A DNA stretch of 60,820 nucleotides from assembly GCA_024640945.1 (NCBI GenBank), contig JAHEEA010000007.1:1-60820 (forward strand), read 5' to 3'. Numbering within the stretch: position 1 is the stretch's first letter; every line of letters begins with the position of its first letter. The translations under genes were made by a program, and so were the position numbers. The stretch is from Candidatus Methylopumilus sp. GTDB taxonomy: Bacteria; Pseudomonadota; Gammaproteobacteria; Burkholderiales; Methylophilaceae. This document shows, one piece after another, positions 17,055 through 26,285 of the stretch. The notes under the pieces were generated by a model that had not been told where the DNA came from, searched no databases, and saw only the letters and a list, made by a program, of their open reading frames with translations.

Positions 17055-19628
17055 TTGACCGATATTCAGCCCAATTCCAGTTCTTCAGAGCTTGAGTCAC
17101 ACACGCCTATGATGCGTCAGTATCTAGCGATTAAAGCTCAACATCCAGATATGTTGTTGTTTTATCGAATGGGCGACTTTTATGAGCTTTTTCATGAAGA
17201 TGCCGAAAAAGCTGCACGCTTGTTGGGAATTACCTTAACTAAGCGAGGTTCGTCAAATGGTGAACCTATTAAAATGGCGGGCGTACCATATCATGCTGCC
17301 GAGCAATATTTAGCGAAACTCACCAAGCTAGGTGAAGCCGTTGCAATCTGTGAGCAGGTAGGCGATCCAGCAAAAAGTAAAGGGCCTGTTGAACGTCAAG
17401 TCATGCGTATTTTAACGCCTGGCACCTTGACTGATAGTGCGTTGCTTGATGACACGCGTAACAATTTATTGCTAGCCGTATATCCTGGGGATGGCCTAGT
17501 TGGCTTAGCTAGAATCAATCTGGCTTCTGGTGAGTTTATTTTGAGTGAAATTGCACCTGGTTTATTAGGTCAGGAGCTTGAACGTATTTCACCAGTAGAG
17601 TTATTAATTGCTGATGATTTTAATCATCCTGCAGTAACGCAATATTCATGTGCTAAAAGGCGATTGAGTAACTGGCAATTCGACTTTGATTCTGCGACTG
17701 CTATTTTAACTAAGCAGTTTAATACCTTTGATTTAGCTGGTTATGGCTGTGCAGACTTGCATCCTGCAATTGCAGCTGCAGGTGCTTTACTTGACTACAT
17801 TAAACATACTCAGCGGACTACTTTGCCGCATATCAATGGATTAACAGTTGAGCAATCAAGTCATTTTATTCAAATAGACGCGGCCACTCGACGTAATTTA
17901 GAAATCGATCAAACCATACGTGGCGAGTCTACGCCTACCTTGTATTCATTGTTAAATACGACACAAACAGCAATGGGCGCTCGTCTCTTGAGGTATTGGT
18001 TGCATCATCCTTTGCGCCAACTTTCTGAAGTGAATGCACGTTTGCAAGCCGTGTACGCATTAATTAACCATCATGACTTAGCTTCTTTAAGACTTGCTTT
18101 GCGTGCAGTAGGGGATATTGAGCGAATTACTACGCGAATTGCCTTAAAAACTGCTAGACCGAGAGACTTATCCAGTTTGCGAGATAGTTTGTTGCAACTA
18201 CCGCTTATCCAGGCTTCTCTTGATTCTGACGCAGCGGCTTTGATTGCTGAAATTAAACAAGCATTACTGGTGCCTGAGTTTGCTTCTGAATTACTTGCTC
18301 GTGCAATAAAATCAGAGCCGTCGAGTGTTTTACGTGAAGGTGGTGTGATTGCTGATGGTTTTGATGCGGAGTTGGATGAACTCCGTGGTATGCAAGCGAA
18401 TTGCGGTGAGTTTTTATTGAAGTATGAAGCTGAAGAGCGGGAACGCACCGGCTTAAGTAATTTAAAAGTTGAATACAATAGTGTGCATGGCTTCTACATT
18501 GAGATTAGTCGTGCGCAAGCTGAGAATGCTCCGTCTGAATATAGACGACGGCAAACACTTAAAAACGTTGAGCGTTTTATTACACCAGAACTGAAGGCAT
18601 TTGAAGATCAAGTGTTGTCAGCAAATGATAGAGCCTTAGCGCGTGAAAAGATGCTTTACGATTTGATTTTAGGTCAATTGGCGCCAAGTATTCCAGCATT
18701 GCAACTCAATGCAGTCGCTGTTGCTCAGTTGGACGTATTAACAAGCTTTGCTGAACGTGCCCAGGCTTTAAAATATGTCGCCCCAGAGTTCGTCGATGAA
18801 GATGGTTTGAATATTGTTGGTGGGCGCCATCCTGTCGTTGAGCAGATTGCACAGCCTTTTATTGCTAATGATGTTGCACTGTCGCCTTATCGACAAATGC
18901 TGTTGATTACGGGTCCTAACATGGGCGGTAAATCGACTTTTATGCGTCAGACAGCTTTAATCGTTTTGTTGGCGCATTGCGGTTGTTTTGTGCCGGCTAC
19001 TTCAGCAAAAATTGGACAGATTGATCGTATCTTTACTCGGATAGGTGCATCTGATGACTTGGCTGGCGGCCGTTCTACATTCATGGTCGAAATGACAGAA
19101 ACTGCGAATATTTTGAATAACGCAACGTCACAAAGTTTGGTGTTGCTGGATGAGATTGGTCGCGGCACTTCAACTTTTGATGGATTGAGTTTAGCTTGGG
19201 CATGTGCGAAACAGTTGTTAGAAAAAAATCGGAGTTACACACTTTTTGCGACTCATTATTTTGAATTGACTCGCTTAGTTGAAGAATTTAAACAAGTCGC
19301 TAATGTACATTTGGATGCAGCAGAGCATGAAAACGGCATCGTGTTCTTACATCACGTACAAGAGGGTGCTGCAAACCAAAGTTATGGATTGCAAGTGGCT
19401 CAGTTGGCAGGTATTCCTAAAAGCGTGGTTGCTGCGGCAAAACGTAAATTAACGCAGCTTGAAAAACAAAATGTGGATGCTGGGCCGCAAGTTGATATGT
19501 TTGTTGCAGCAGAGTCGCCGGAAATTCCTTTACATGCTGTTGTGAGCGAGCTTGAGACGCTAGAGCCGGACGAATTAACACCTAAGCAAGCGTTGGAAGC
19601 GCTCTATCGATTGAAAACGATGATTTAA
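17055..19628 (+). CDS. mutS: DNA mismatch repair protein MutS
   Basis: This 857-residue protein recognises base mismatches and recruits MutL. The mismatch-reading Phe-x-Glu lies in GDFYELF at about residues 52-58. The Walker A site is [10 protein letters not shown] near 630, followed by [14 protein letters not shown] as Walker B and signature region. A C-terminal helix-turn-helix dimerisation segment ([14 protein letters not shown]) ends the protein. Length is standard. The start is a TTG at 17055, the only in-frame start that keeps the normal N-terminus. It is monocistronic: a strong bidirectional terminator separates it from convergent slyD. Confidence 0.97.
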   Translation: MTDIQPNSSSSELESHTPMMRQYLAIKAQHPDMLLFYRMGDFYELFHEDAEKAARLLGITLTKRGSSNGEPIKMAGVPYHAAEQYLAKLTKLGEAVAICEQVGDPAKSKGPVERQVMRILTPGTLTDSALLDDTRNNLLLAVYPGDGLVGLARINLASGEFILSEIAPGLLGQELERISPVELLIADDFNHPAVTQYSCAKRRLSNWQFDFDSATAILTKQFNTFDLAGYGCADLHPAIAAAGALLDYIKHTQRTTLPHINGLTVEQSSHFIQIDAATRRNLEIDQTIRGESTPTLYSLLNTTQTAMGARLLRYWLHHPLRQLSEVNARLQAVYALINHHDLASLRLALRAVGDIERITTRIALKTARPRDLSSLRDSLLQLPLIQASLDSDAAALIAEIKQALLVPEFASELLARAIKSEPSSVLREGGVIADGFDAELDELRGMQANCGEFLLKYEAEERERTGLSNLKVEYNSVHGFYIEISRAQAENAPSEYRRRQTLKNVERFITPELKAFEDQVLSANDRALAREKMLYDLILGQLAPSIPALQLNAVAVAQLDVLTSFAERAQALKYVAPEFVDEDGLNIVGGRHPVVEQIAQPFIANDVALSPYRQMLLITGPNMGGKSTFMRQTALIVLLAHCGCFVPATSAKIGQIDRIFTRIGASDDLAGGRSTFMVEMTETANILNNATSQSLVLLDEIGRGTSTFDGLSLAWACAKQLLEKNRSYTLFATHYFELTRLVEEFKQVANVHLDAAEHENGIVFLHHVQEGAANQSYGLQVAQLAGIPKSVVAAAKRKLTQLEKQNVDAGPQVDMFVAAESPEIPLHAVVSELETLEPDELTPKQALEALYRLKTMI

Positions 19629-19642
19629 ATGTTGAGGTAAAT

Positions 19643-19672
19643 AAAAAAGCACCGAATTTCGGTGCTTTTTTA
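19643..19672. terminator. Bidirectional terminator between mutS and slyD
   Basis: A GCACCGA/TCGGTGC stem with a three-base loop is flanked by A-runs on the left and T-runs on the right, so it works as an intrinsic terminator for both convergent genes. Confidence 0.9.
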
Positions 19673-19692
19673 TTTTTAAACTCTAATTGAGT

Positions 19693-20172
19693 TTAGTGAT
19701 GATGACCGCCTGCACCATGAACGTGGCCATGAGATACTTCCTCTTGGCCTGCTGAGCGAACACCAGTCACCGTTGCTTTAAATACCACGCGCTCACCTGC
19801 CCAAGGGTGATTACCATCAACCACCACTTTGCCGTCTTCAATGTTTGTGATGGTGTACAAAATTACTTCGCCAGATCCATCTTCACCTTCAAATTGCATG
19901 CCAACTTTAAGATCTTTACTCGGGAATGCTGTTGCTGGTTCAATTTGAACAAGCTCTTCATCGTATTCGCCAAATGCATCTGCTGGCTCCAAGCCGATTT
20001 CGACAGTGTCACCGACTGATTTTCCATGAAGTTCTTCTTCAACACGAGGAAAAATATTGTCGTAGCCACCGTGAAGGTAGCTCACTGGTTCTGCGCTTGA
20101 CTCAAGTACATTACCGTCGCCGTCGCGAAGTTCATAGGTCATAGAAACTACAGTGTTCATGGCGATTTGCAT
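19693..20172 (-). CDS. slyD: FKBP-type peptidyl-prolyl isomerase SlyD
   Basis: The 159-residue protein begins at ATG 20172 (MQIAMNTVVSMTYELRDGDG), with AAAGAG upstream; the upstream TTG start is unlikely. It has the SlyD architecture: an FKBP domain split by an inserted chaperone (IF) flap (about residues 65-125) and a His-rich tail ending GHVHGAGGHHH. SlyD catalyses proline isomerisation and, in other bacteria, delivers Ni2+ to hydrogenase maturation. The His-tail here is short, so strong nickel storage is doubtful. It is a single-gene unit converging on mutS. Confidence 0.93.
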   Translation of the reverse strand: MQIAMNTVVSMTYELRDGDGNVLESSAEPVSYLHGGYDNIFPRVEEELHGKSVGDTVEIGLEPADAFGEYDEELVQIEPATAFPSKDLKVGMQFEGEDGSGEVILYTITNIEDGKVVVDGNHPWAGERVVFKATVTGVRSAGQEEVSHGHVHGAGGHHH

Positions 20173-20266
20173 GATGGGCTCTTTCAATTAAGCAATTTAT
20201 AAAATAATCAATACTCAAATTTTACCTGATTTATCCTTATTTATTCCAATGCGCTATCATACAAAT

Positions 20267-21445
20267 ATGAAAAAAACTCCCTCACTTAGCAGTACAGCTA
20301 CTAAAAATAACGCGTTGACTTTGTTGGGCGGCATCAGCGCCGAAGAATTCTTAAAAGAATATTGGCACAAAAAGCCATTGCTGGTTCGCAATGCTATTCC
20401 TGATTTTTCTGGTTTAATCAGTCCAGATGAGCTGGCTGGATTAGCTTGTGAAGAAGATGCGCAGTCTAGGTTAATTTCTTTTAAGGCTAAGCATTGGAAA
20501 ATGGAGCAGGGGCCTTTTAATGAAAAGCGTTTTGCTCAATTGCCTGAGCGGGATTGGACACTGTTAGTGCAAGAGCTCAATCATCATTTACAAGAAGCTG
20601 CAGACTTATTGCAGCAGTTTAATTTCATTCCACATGCGCGTTTGGATGATTTGATGGTGAGCTATGCCCCCGATGGTGGTGGTGTTGGACCGCATTTTGA
20701 CTCTTATGATGTATTTCTTTTGCAGGGACTTGGGCAGCGTTTGTGGCGCATTAGTGAGCAGGAGGATTTGAGTTTGGTCGAAGGCTCACCTCTACGTATT
20801 CTTAAAAACTTTAATACAGAGCAAGAATGGACTTTATCTCCTGGAGATATGCTTTATTTGCCACCGCATGTTGCGCATTGGGGTATTGCCGTAGGTGATT
20901 GTATGACTTACTCCATTGGTTTTCGTGCGCCGTCTGCGCAGGAGTTTGGTAGTGAATTTCTTAATTATTTACAAGAAAATAAAACCTTAGTTGGACAGTA
21001 CCGTGATCCCAATCTTAGTTTGCAGGATGCTCCTGCTGAGATTGGTCATCCAATGATTTCTTCAGTCCATCAAATGTTAGAAGGATTGAAGTGGAATGAT
21101 GAAGATGTTGCTGATTTTCTTGGGCGTTATTTAACGGAGCCAAAAGTCCACATATTGTTTGATGGGCCTGCTCAAATTAGTTTTGCTCAGTTTAAAAAGC
21201 GGATGACTCAGTCTGGTATTCAATTGAGTTTAAAGAGCCAAATGTTATTTACTAATAAAGGTAGTTATTTGAATGGCGAATGTGTAGAGGTTGAAAAGAG
21301 CGCTAATCTTTACCTTCAGTTACTTGCGAATGCTCGCTGTATTGAAAATGATATTTGTCGCGAAATTGTTGATGAGCATGCTGAACTCTCGAATTTATTC
21401 TACGAGTGGTATGGAAACGGATATTTGAATTTTTCTGATGAATAA
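20267..21445 (+). CDS. roxA: Ribosomal protein uL16 3-hydroxylase RoxA (cupin, JmjC-like)
   Basis: This protein of about 392 residues belongs to the YcfD/RoxA ribosomal oxygenase family, Fe(II)/2-oxoglutarate dioxygenases that hydroxylate an arginine of ribosomal protein L16. The N-terminal EYWHKKPLLVRNAI segment is typical. The metal-binding His-x-Asp is in GPHFDSYD and the distal His in PPHVAHWG. A winged-helix-like C-terminal domain follows. An ATG six codons upstream (20249) is equally possible; neither has a clear ribosome-binding site. It is divergent from slyD with 76-94 bases between the start codons. Confidence 0.88.
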   Translation: MKKTPSLSSTATKNNALTLLGGISAEEFLKEYWHKKPLLVRNAIPDFSGLISPDELAGLACEEDAQSRLISFKAKHWKMEQGPFNEKRFAQLPERDWTLLVQELNHHLQEAADLLQQFNFIPHARLDDLMVSYAPDGGGVGPHFDSYDVFLLQGLGQRLWRISEQEDLSLVEGSPLRILKNFNTEQEWTLSPGDMLYLPPHVAHWGIAVGDCMTYSIGFRAPSAQEFGSEFLNYLQENKTLVGQYRDPNLSLQDAPAEIGHPMISSVHQMLEGLKWNDEDVADFLGRYLTEPKVHILFDGPAQISFAQFKKRMTQSGIQLSLKSQMLFTNKGSYLNGECVEVEKSANLYLQLLANARCIENDICREIVDEHAELSNLFYEWYGNGYLNFSDE

Positions 21446-21650
21446 ATCAGCCGATTTATCCTTTAAGTTTGCTTTTAAAATTGCTGATTAATGGCAAATC
21501 TTACAAAAACATGAATTTTTTTTAAAAAAAACCTTCTAAATCCCTCTAAGGGTAGTGTTTTTTTAAATAGATGCTGGTAGAATTTAACCACTCGGTGCTT
21601 AATCAAGTGCCGTAAATAGTTTATTTTTTTATATTGTTAAGGATTATAAA

Positions 21651-21824
21651 ATGACACGTTCTGCTTTGTTAGCTGCTTTATTAGCTCTTGCTTTAACTGC
21701 TTGTGGTCAAAAAGAAGAAGCTGCTCCAGCTGATGCTGCTCCAGCTGCAGAAGCTGCTCCAGCTGATGCTGCTGCTGCTGATGCTGCTGCTCCTGCTGAA
21801 GCTGCTCCAGCAGAAGCTAAGTAA
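21651..21824 (+). CDS. Small Ala/Pro/Glu-rich lipoprotein (57 aa)
   Basis: A 57-codon reading frame encodes MTRSALLAALLALALTACGQ followed by a low-complexity tail of Ala, Pro, Glu and Asp. The lipobox LTAC places the lipidated Cys at residue 18, so the mature peptide is about 40 residues and acidic. An AAGGA ribosome-binding site lies seven bases upstream and a strong terminator follows, so it is very likely expressed. The tail is built from near-repeats of a GCTGCTCCAGCTGAT-type unit. The function is unknown; similar short Ala-rich lipoproteins are often abundant envelope spacers, but that is only an analogy. Confidence 0.8.
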   Translation: MTRSALLAALLALALTACGQKEEAAPADAAPAAEAAPADAAAADAAAPAEAAPAEAK

Positions 21825-21847
21825 TTAGCTAGAGTTTAATACTCTTT

Positions 21848-21876
21848 AAAAAGCCGACATTCGTGTCGGCTTTTTT
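21848..21876. terminator. Bidirectional terminator between the small lipoprotein and the MBL gene
   Basis: AAGCCGACA (21851-21859) pairs with TGTCGGCTT (21864-21872) around a TTCG tetraloop, with A-rich left and T-rich right flanks. UUCG loops are very stable. It ends both the lipoprotein transcript and the leftward dapA-bamC-MBL operon. Confidence 0.92.
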
Positions 21877-21904
21877 ATTGTCCATTTTTTAGTTTGAATT
21901 TAGT

Positions 21905-22690
21905 TTAGATGATCTGGCGCCAATCAAAGCCAGTCTTTTGTTGAGCAATACCTATCCACTCTGCCTCACAATTCAGTGATGCACTCAATGCTTGTTTTGC
22001 AAGTTCAGGCGAATTGTTTTTTTCGCTTAAGTGCGCCGCAATTAAATGTTGTAGGTGACTGTTATCCAATTTTTTCAGAATGCTTGCTGCGGTTGAGTTA
22101 TCTAAATGCCCCAGTCTGCCGCTTACGCGTTGTTTTAGTGACCAAGGGTATGGGCCTTGCATGAGCAAATCTAAGTCGTGGTTACATTCAAGCACCAATG
22201 CATGGCAAGCGCTTAGCATATGTTCAATGTGAGGTGTTGAGCAGCCAGTATCAGTGAGTACACCAAGTTTCTTTGCACCGTCTGAGAATATGTATTGCAC
22301 GGGTTCTCTAGCGTCATGTGGTACGGGGAATGGAGTGATTTCCAATTCGCCTATACTGAAGCTGTCATGGCTATCAATGATATGTGCTTTAAATGTCGGA
22401 CTTGCTTGGTGATGCTTGGGTAGTAGTCGCTCAATCATTTTGTGCGTGCCATGAGTGAGCCACACAGGGATGTTGTATTTATTGGCTAATTTATAGGCGC
22501 CGCTGGCATGGTCTTCATGTTCGTGCGTAATCAGAATACCTGAAAGTTCTTCAGGCTGAAGTTTGAGTTTTTCAAGGCGTGTTAAGGTGTCTCGTAAACC
22601 GAAGCCGCAATCAAGTAATAGCCTAGTTGTATTTTTTTCTACAACCAGGCCATTGCCATCACTGCCGCTACCTATTGAGGCAAACCTCAT
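21905..22690 (-). CDS. MBL-fold metallohydrolase (YycJ/WalJ-like)
   Basis: This 261-residue metallo-beta-lactamase-fold protein has the metal motif THEHEDHASG at about residues 54-63 and later His/Asp ligands (PHDAR, DTG, ECNHD). The start MRFASIGSGSDGNGLVVE matches the YycJ/WalJ-like exonuclease-type family, which is linked to DNA metabolism in Gram-positives. No signal peptide is visible. It is the last gene of the dapA-bamC operon, 16 bases after bamC. The substrate is unknown. Confidence 0.85.
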   Translation of the reverse strand: MRFASIGSGSDGNGLVVEKNTTRLLLDCGFGLRDTLTRLEKLKLQPEELSGILITHEHEDHASGAYKLANKYNIPVWLTHGTHKMIERLLPKHHQASPTFKAHIIDSHDSFSIGELEITPFPVPHDAREPVQYIFSDGAKKLGVLTDTGCSTPHIEHMLSACHALVLECNHDLDLLMQGPYPWSLKQRVSGRLGHLDNSTAASILKKLDNSHLQHLIAAHLSEKNNSPELAKQALSASLNCEAEWIGIAQQKTGFDWRQII

Positions 22691-22706
22691 TGCGATTGGA
22701 TTGGTG

Positions 22707-23981
22707 CTATTTTAATTGTTCGTAAAGTAGATTGATGATGCGGTTGGCTGTGCTTGATTTATTCAAGTTACCTTCTTTATCTACAATTGAAATTTTAGAG
22801 CCTTGTTCGCCGCTTTCTTCAACTTTAACGCGATATTGTTTTGAAGGGTCGGTGATATTTTTTTCAGGCGCTTTCCAGAACTGCAACTTATCAGAAAGTG
22901 ATGATTCAGGTTTGTTTGTTTCTGTAGCCGCTTCTGTTTTCTTCTCAGCTTTGTCATCTCCCCAGAATTTAAGGCTGTCCATCACACCTTTTTTCTTCTG
23001 CGGTGCAATATCAACATCAATATCTGTATATCTTACAAAGTAAATGCCATTTGCACGATTTTTATCCTCAACCACAAAGCCAACGCGATCTAGTGCTAGA
23101 CCCACTCGGCGCCAAGCGCGATCAAACTCATCGTTGACTGATAAGTTAAGTGTGCCATCCCCAGCTTGAGATAGTTTTGCACGCACTGCTGTATTGCCTG
23201 CAGCCATAATTGTTTTAGAGCTTTTTTCTTCAATGCCGAGGCGTACCATTAAGCGGCGAAGTAGTTCTGCATCTAAGTCTTCTGCATCTGCACGTGCTTC
23301 ATCATCTTTTGTGCGTTTATTATTTTTTGGCGCATAACCCTGGTCAATCTCACCTAGGGTTGTGCGTACTTTAATTTTTCCATCATCAGGCGTGTCAGTC
23401 ACTGATCGGTGGCTCATGTAAATTTCCGTCACGCCTTCCGTCGTTCCGCGGTCAATGCGAGTACGGAATTTTTGGCGATTTTGAAGCGTATTGAGCTTAT
23501 CTAACCAGCCTTGGAATTTATCCAAGTAATTGCCTTTGTCATCTTTGGTTAAGCTGCTTGGATCAACCCATTCAGTTTCCATGACACCGGTATCTGTATT
23601 TTCAACGCGTACAGCAAAACCTAATTCAGACCAAAATTCGCGAATCACTGGCCAGATTTTTTCTGGGGGCGCTTGTACCACTAACCAACGCTGAGAGCCT
23701 GCACGTTCTAGTTTTACATTTTCTGGCGTTGGCAAAATCTTTTCTTTTTCAGCAGGTGTTTCACCTTGTTGGCTGTAAGAAGAATAGGTTGTTGAGCCTG
23801 GCACTGTATAAGTGTCATTTGATGAAATAGAAGTTAAGTCCGGTGGCACTTCTAAAGGCTGTGAGCGACCTGCAGTTTTGTAATCCGGCGTAGTATCAAG
23901 AAACGGAATAGATTCGCAACCTGTCATGGTTAGCGAAATTAAGCTCGCTAGAATAATAGGTTTGATGATGTTTTGATTCAT
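22707..23981 (-). CDS. bamC: Outer membrane assembly lipoprotein BamC
   Basis: This 424-residue lipoprotein (formerly NlpB) is an accessory subunit of the BAM complex. It has a signal peptide with lipobox TMTGC (lipidated Cys 22), an unstructured N-terminal region with EVPPDLTS (about 44-51) that in E. coli binds BamD, and two helix-grip domains (about 95-270 and 270-420). A region with repeated KFW segments (about 330-370) lies within the second domain, a longer insertion than in E. coli BamC (344 residues). It sits 16 bases after dapA, the same order as in E. coli. Confidence 0.92.
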   Translation of the reverse strand: MNQNIIKPIILASLISLTMTGCESIPFLDTTPDYKTAGRSQPLEVPPDLTSISSNDTYTVPGSTTYSSYSQQGETPAEKEKILPTPENVKLERAGSQRWLVVQAPPEKIWPVIREFWSELGFAVRVENTDTGVMETEWVDPSSLTKDDKGNYLDKFQGWLDKLNTLQNRQKFRTRIDRGTTEGVTEIYMSHRSVTDTPDDGKIKVRTTLGEIDQGYAPKNNKRTKDDEARADAEDLDAELLRRLMVRLGIEEKSSKTIMAAGNTAVRAKLSQAGDGTLNLSVNDEFDRAWRRVGLALDRVGFVVEDKNRANGIYFVRYTDIDVDIAPQKKKGVMDSLKFWGDDKAEKKTEAATETNKPESSLSDKLQFWKAPEKNITDPSKQYRVKVEESGEQGSKISIVDKEGNLNKSSTANRIINLLYEQLK

Positions 23982-23997
23982 GCAGTTTCTCTTAATC

Positions 23998-24885
23998 TTA
24001 AGAATTCTTAGTTGAAATGTTAGCGTTTTTCATCGCGTTCAATAATGTACTGTGGTGCACTTGTGAAAGTGTTACTAATGGTAAGCGGATGCCGGTATCA
24101 ATGAGCCCCATTTGATTTAGTACCCATTTCACAGGAATCGGATTGGCTTCAACAAATAGTTTTTGATGAAGTGGAAATAATTGAGCATTGATCGCACAAG
24201 CAGTTTTTATATTGCCTGACATCGCGGCAATGCACATCTCATGCATTAATTTTGGCGCCACGTTAGCCGTGACTGAAATTACACCTTTGCCGCCAATAAG
24301 CATTAGCGCCATACCTGTTGCATCATCGCCACTGTATATTGCGAAATCTTTAGGTGCTCGGATGATTAAATCAGTGCCGCGCTCTATGCTACCGGTGGCA
24401 TCTTTAATTCCAACAATGTTAGGAATAGCAGCAAGACGAATAGTCGTGTCGTTGCTAATGTCGACACCCGTTCTACCAGGAACGTTATACAGAATTTGAG
24501 GGATATCGACCGCTTCAGCGACTGCTTTGTAGTGCTGGTACAAACCTTCTTGTGTTGGTTTGTTGTAGTAAGGCGCAACTAGTAGACACGCATCAGCACC
24601 GAGTTTTTTAGCTTCTTTGGTTAGTTCAATCGCTTCGCTGGTCGAGTTTGCGCCAGTGCCAGCAATGACTGGCACACGGCCAGCAACATGATCTACGGTT
24701 GTTTTGATCAGTGCGCAGTGTTCATGAACTTCTACTGTAGGCGATTCGCCAGTTGTGCCAACAATAACGATGCCGTCGGTGCCTTCATTGATATGAAAAT
24801 CAATGAGATTGTGCAATGTGGGGATATCTAAACTTCCATCCGCGTGCATTGGGGTAACGATAGCGACAAAACTGCCTTGCAGCAT
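23998..24885 (-). CDS. dapA: 4-hydroxy-tetrahydrodipicolinate synthase
   Basis: The 295-residue enzyme condenses pyruvate and aspartate semialdehyde in the lysine/diaminopimelate pathway. I use ATG 24885 (MLQGSFVAIVTPM) rather than an upstream TTG. The GTTGESPT motif, the catalytic Tyr region LYNVPGRTGV and the Schiff-base Lys in GIKDATG are all present, as is the YYNKPTQEGLYQHY segment. It is the first gene of a dapA-bamC-MBL operon and is divergent from rsxA. Length is normal. Confidence 0.96.
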   Translation of the reverse strand: MLQGSFVAIVTPMHADGSLDIPTLHNLIDFHINEGTDGIVIVGTTGESPTVEVHEHCALIKTTVDHVAGRVPVIAGTGANSTSEAIELTKEAKKLGADACLLVAPYYNKPTQEGLYQHYKAVAEAVDIPQILYNVPGRTGVDISNDTTIRLAAIPNIVGIKDATGSIERGTDLIIRAPKDFAIYSGDDATGMALMLIGGKGVISVTANVAPKLMHEMCIAAMSGNIKTACAINAQLFPLHQKLFVEANPIPVKWVLNQMGLIDTGIRLPLVTLSQVHHSTLLNAMKNANISTKNS

Positions 24886-25068
24886 GATTAAACCTGACAA
24901 AATAAAATAAATCGCTTCATTTTAACTGAAACTAGGCTAACTAGAATACGCTTTTTGTAAGATGAATTATTTTCTTAATACTTTGTCATTATAAACATAT
25001 AAGCAATCATGCTTTTGAGCGCTTGTTTATTACAGATAAAATTATTCATATGTAAGGCTAATGCGGCT

Positions 25069-25097
25069 TTAACGACGTTAGTTAAACCCTGTATAAT
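25069..25097 (+). promoter_or_regulatory. Likely sigma-70 promoter for the rsx operon
   Basis: TTAACG (25069-25074) and a perfect TATAAT (25092-25097) are separated by 17 bases. The -10 element ends 37 bases before the rsxA start. Confidence 0.6.
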
Positions 25098-25134
25098 CAC
25101 AAGTCCAACCTACACTTAATAATAAGCAGAAGAA

Positions 25135-25713
25135 ATGGTTCAAAACTATATTTTGTTGTTCATAGGCGCAGCCCTAGTTAACAATATTGTGCTGGTTAAG
25201 ATTTTGGGATTATGTCCATTTATGGGCGTATCTAAAAAACTAGAGGCTTCCGTTGCCATGGCAATGGCGACCGCTTTCGTCTTGACTATTGGATCAGGCA
25301 CGAGTTATTTCATCAGTGAATATTTGCTTGGTACTGAGTTGTTCTATCTGCGTACGGTGTCATTCATTGTCGTGATTGCAGGTGTGGTGCAGTTCACAGA
25401 AATGTGGATGGAAAAGAATTCTCCAGTGCTTTATCAAGTATTGGGTATTTATTTACCTTTAATCACTACCAACTGTGCAGTTTTAGGTATCCCACTTTTA
25501 AACGTCCAAGAAAAACACAACTTATTTGAATCGCTTGTTTTTGGGTTTGGTGGCGCAATGGGGTTTTCTTTGGTGTTGATTTTATTTGCTTCTATGCGTG
25601 AGCGATTAGAAGCAGCAGACGTGCCGCCTATTTTTCAAGGTGCAGCGATTGCTATGGTAACGGGTGGCTTAATGAGCCTTGCCTTTATGGGCTTTGCGGG
25701 GTTGGTGCGCTAA
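25135..25713 (+). CDS. rsxA: Electron transport complex subunit RsxA (RnfA)
   Basis: This 192-residue integral membrane protein has about six hydrophobic helices and is the RnfA/RsxA subunit. The first helix contains [16 protein letters not shown] and a later segment [12 protein letters not shown]; the two conserved Cys are ligands of the membrane [2Fe-2S] cluster shared with RnfE. The Rnf complex couples ferredoxin:NAD+ electron transfer to ion translocation, or in Rsx form keeps SoxR reduced. It is the first gene of a complete six-gene operon; its stop overlaps the rsxB start by one base. Confidence 0.96.
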   Translation: MVQNYILLFIGAALVNNIVLVKILGLCPFMGVSKKLEASVAMAMATAFVLTIGSGTSYFISEYLLGTELFYLRTVSFIVVIAGVVQFTEMWMEKNSPVLYQVLGIYLPLITTNCAVLGIPLLNVQEKHNLFESLVFGFGGAMGFSLVLILFASMRERLEAADVPPIFQGAAIAMVTGGLMSLAFMGFAGLVR

Positions 25714-26285
25714 TGCTGACGGCTATTTATGTCATGATTGGATTGGCTGTTGCGCTTGGCATTTTGCTAGGTTACTCAGCACTTAAGTTTAAAGTTGATA
25801 GCGACCCCTTAGTGGCCCGTATCGATGCTATCTTGCCACAAACCCAATGCGGGCAATGTGGTTACCCTGGATGTAAGCCTTACGCCACAGCAATTGCTGC
25901 TGGTGAAGCTGATATTAATCAGTGTCCGCCAGGCGGTGACGCTGGCGCCCGTGCTTTGGCTGATTTGATGGGCGTTGAATATAAACCGCTCAATGCTGAG
26001 CATGGTTTGCCTAAGCCTAAATCCGTTGCTTTGATTGATGAGAATACCTGTATTGGATGTACGCTTTGTATTCAAGCTTGTCCTGTCGATGCGATTCTAG
26101 GGGCAGCAAAACATATGCACACGGTGATTGCTTCAGAATGTACAGGTTGTGAATTATGCCTTGCGCCATGCCCTGTTGATTGCATCACCATGGAGCCGAT
26201 TGCTGAGTCACCTGATAATTGGAAATGGCGCTATCCAGTGTTTGAAATTAAGGCTGTTAATCATGCAAAAGGGGTGAGTGTGTAA
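25713..26285 (+). CDS. rsxB: Electron transport complex subunit RsxB (RnfB)
   Basis: The 190-residue protein has an N-terminal membrane helix (residues 5-25). A [4Fe-4S] domain with CGQCGYPGC (about 46-54) and a later Cys in QCPPGG follows, and then a two-cluster ferredoxin domain, [14 protein letters not shown] and [14 protein letters not shown]. RnfB is the electron entry subunit from ferredoxin. One-base overlaps link it to rsxA and rsxC. Confidence 0.96.
   Translation: MLTAIYVMIGLAVALGILLGYSALKFKVDSDPLVARIDAILPQTQCGQCGYPGCKPYATAIAAGEADINQCPPGGDAGARALADLMGVEYKPLNAEHGLPKPKSVALIDENTCIGCTLCIQACPVDAILGAAKHMHTVIASECTGCELCLAPCPVDCITMEPIAESPDNWKWRYPVFEIKAVNHAKGVSV

Noticed and set aside
21596-21616. 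Hairpin upstream of the small lipoprotein as a riboswitch
   Set aside because: The CGGTGCTT/AAGTGCCG arms mismatch in the middle and no known riboswitch core can be recognised in the roughly 205-base gap.
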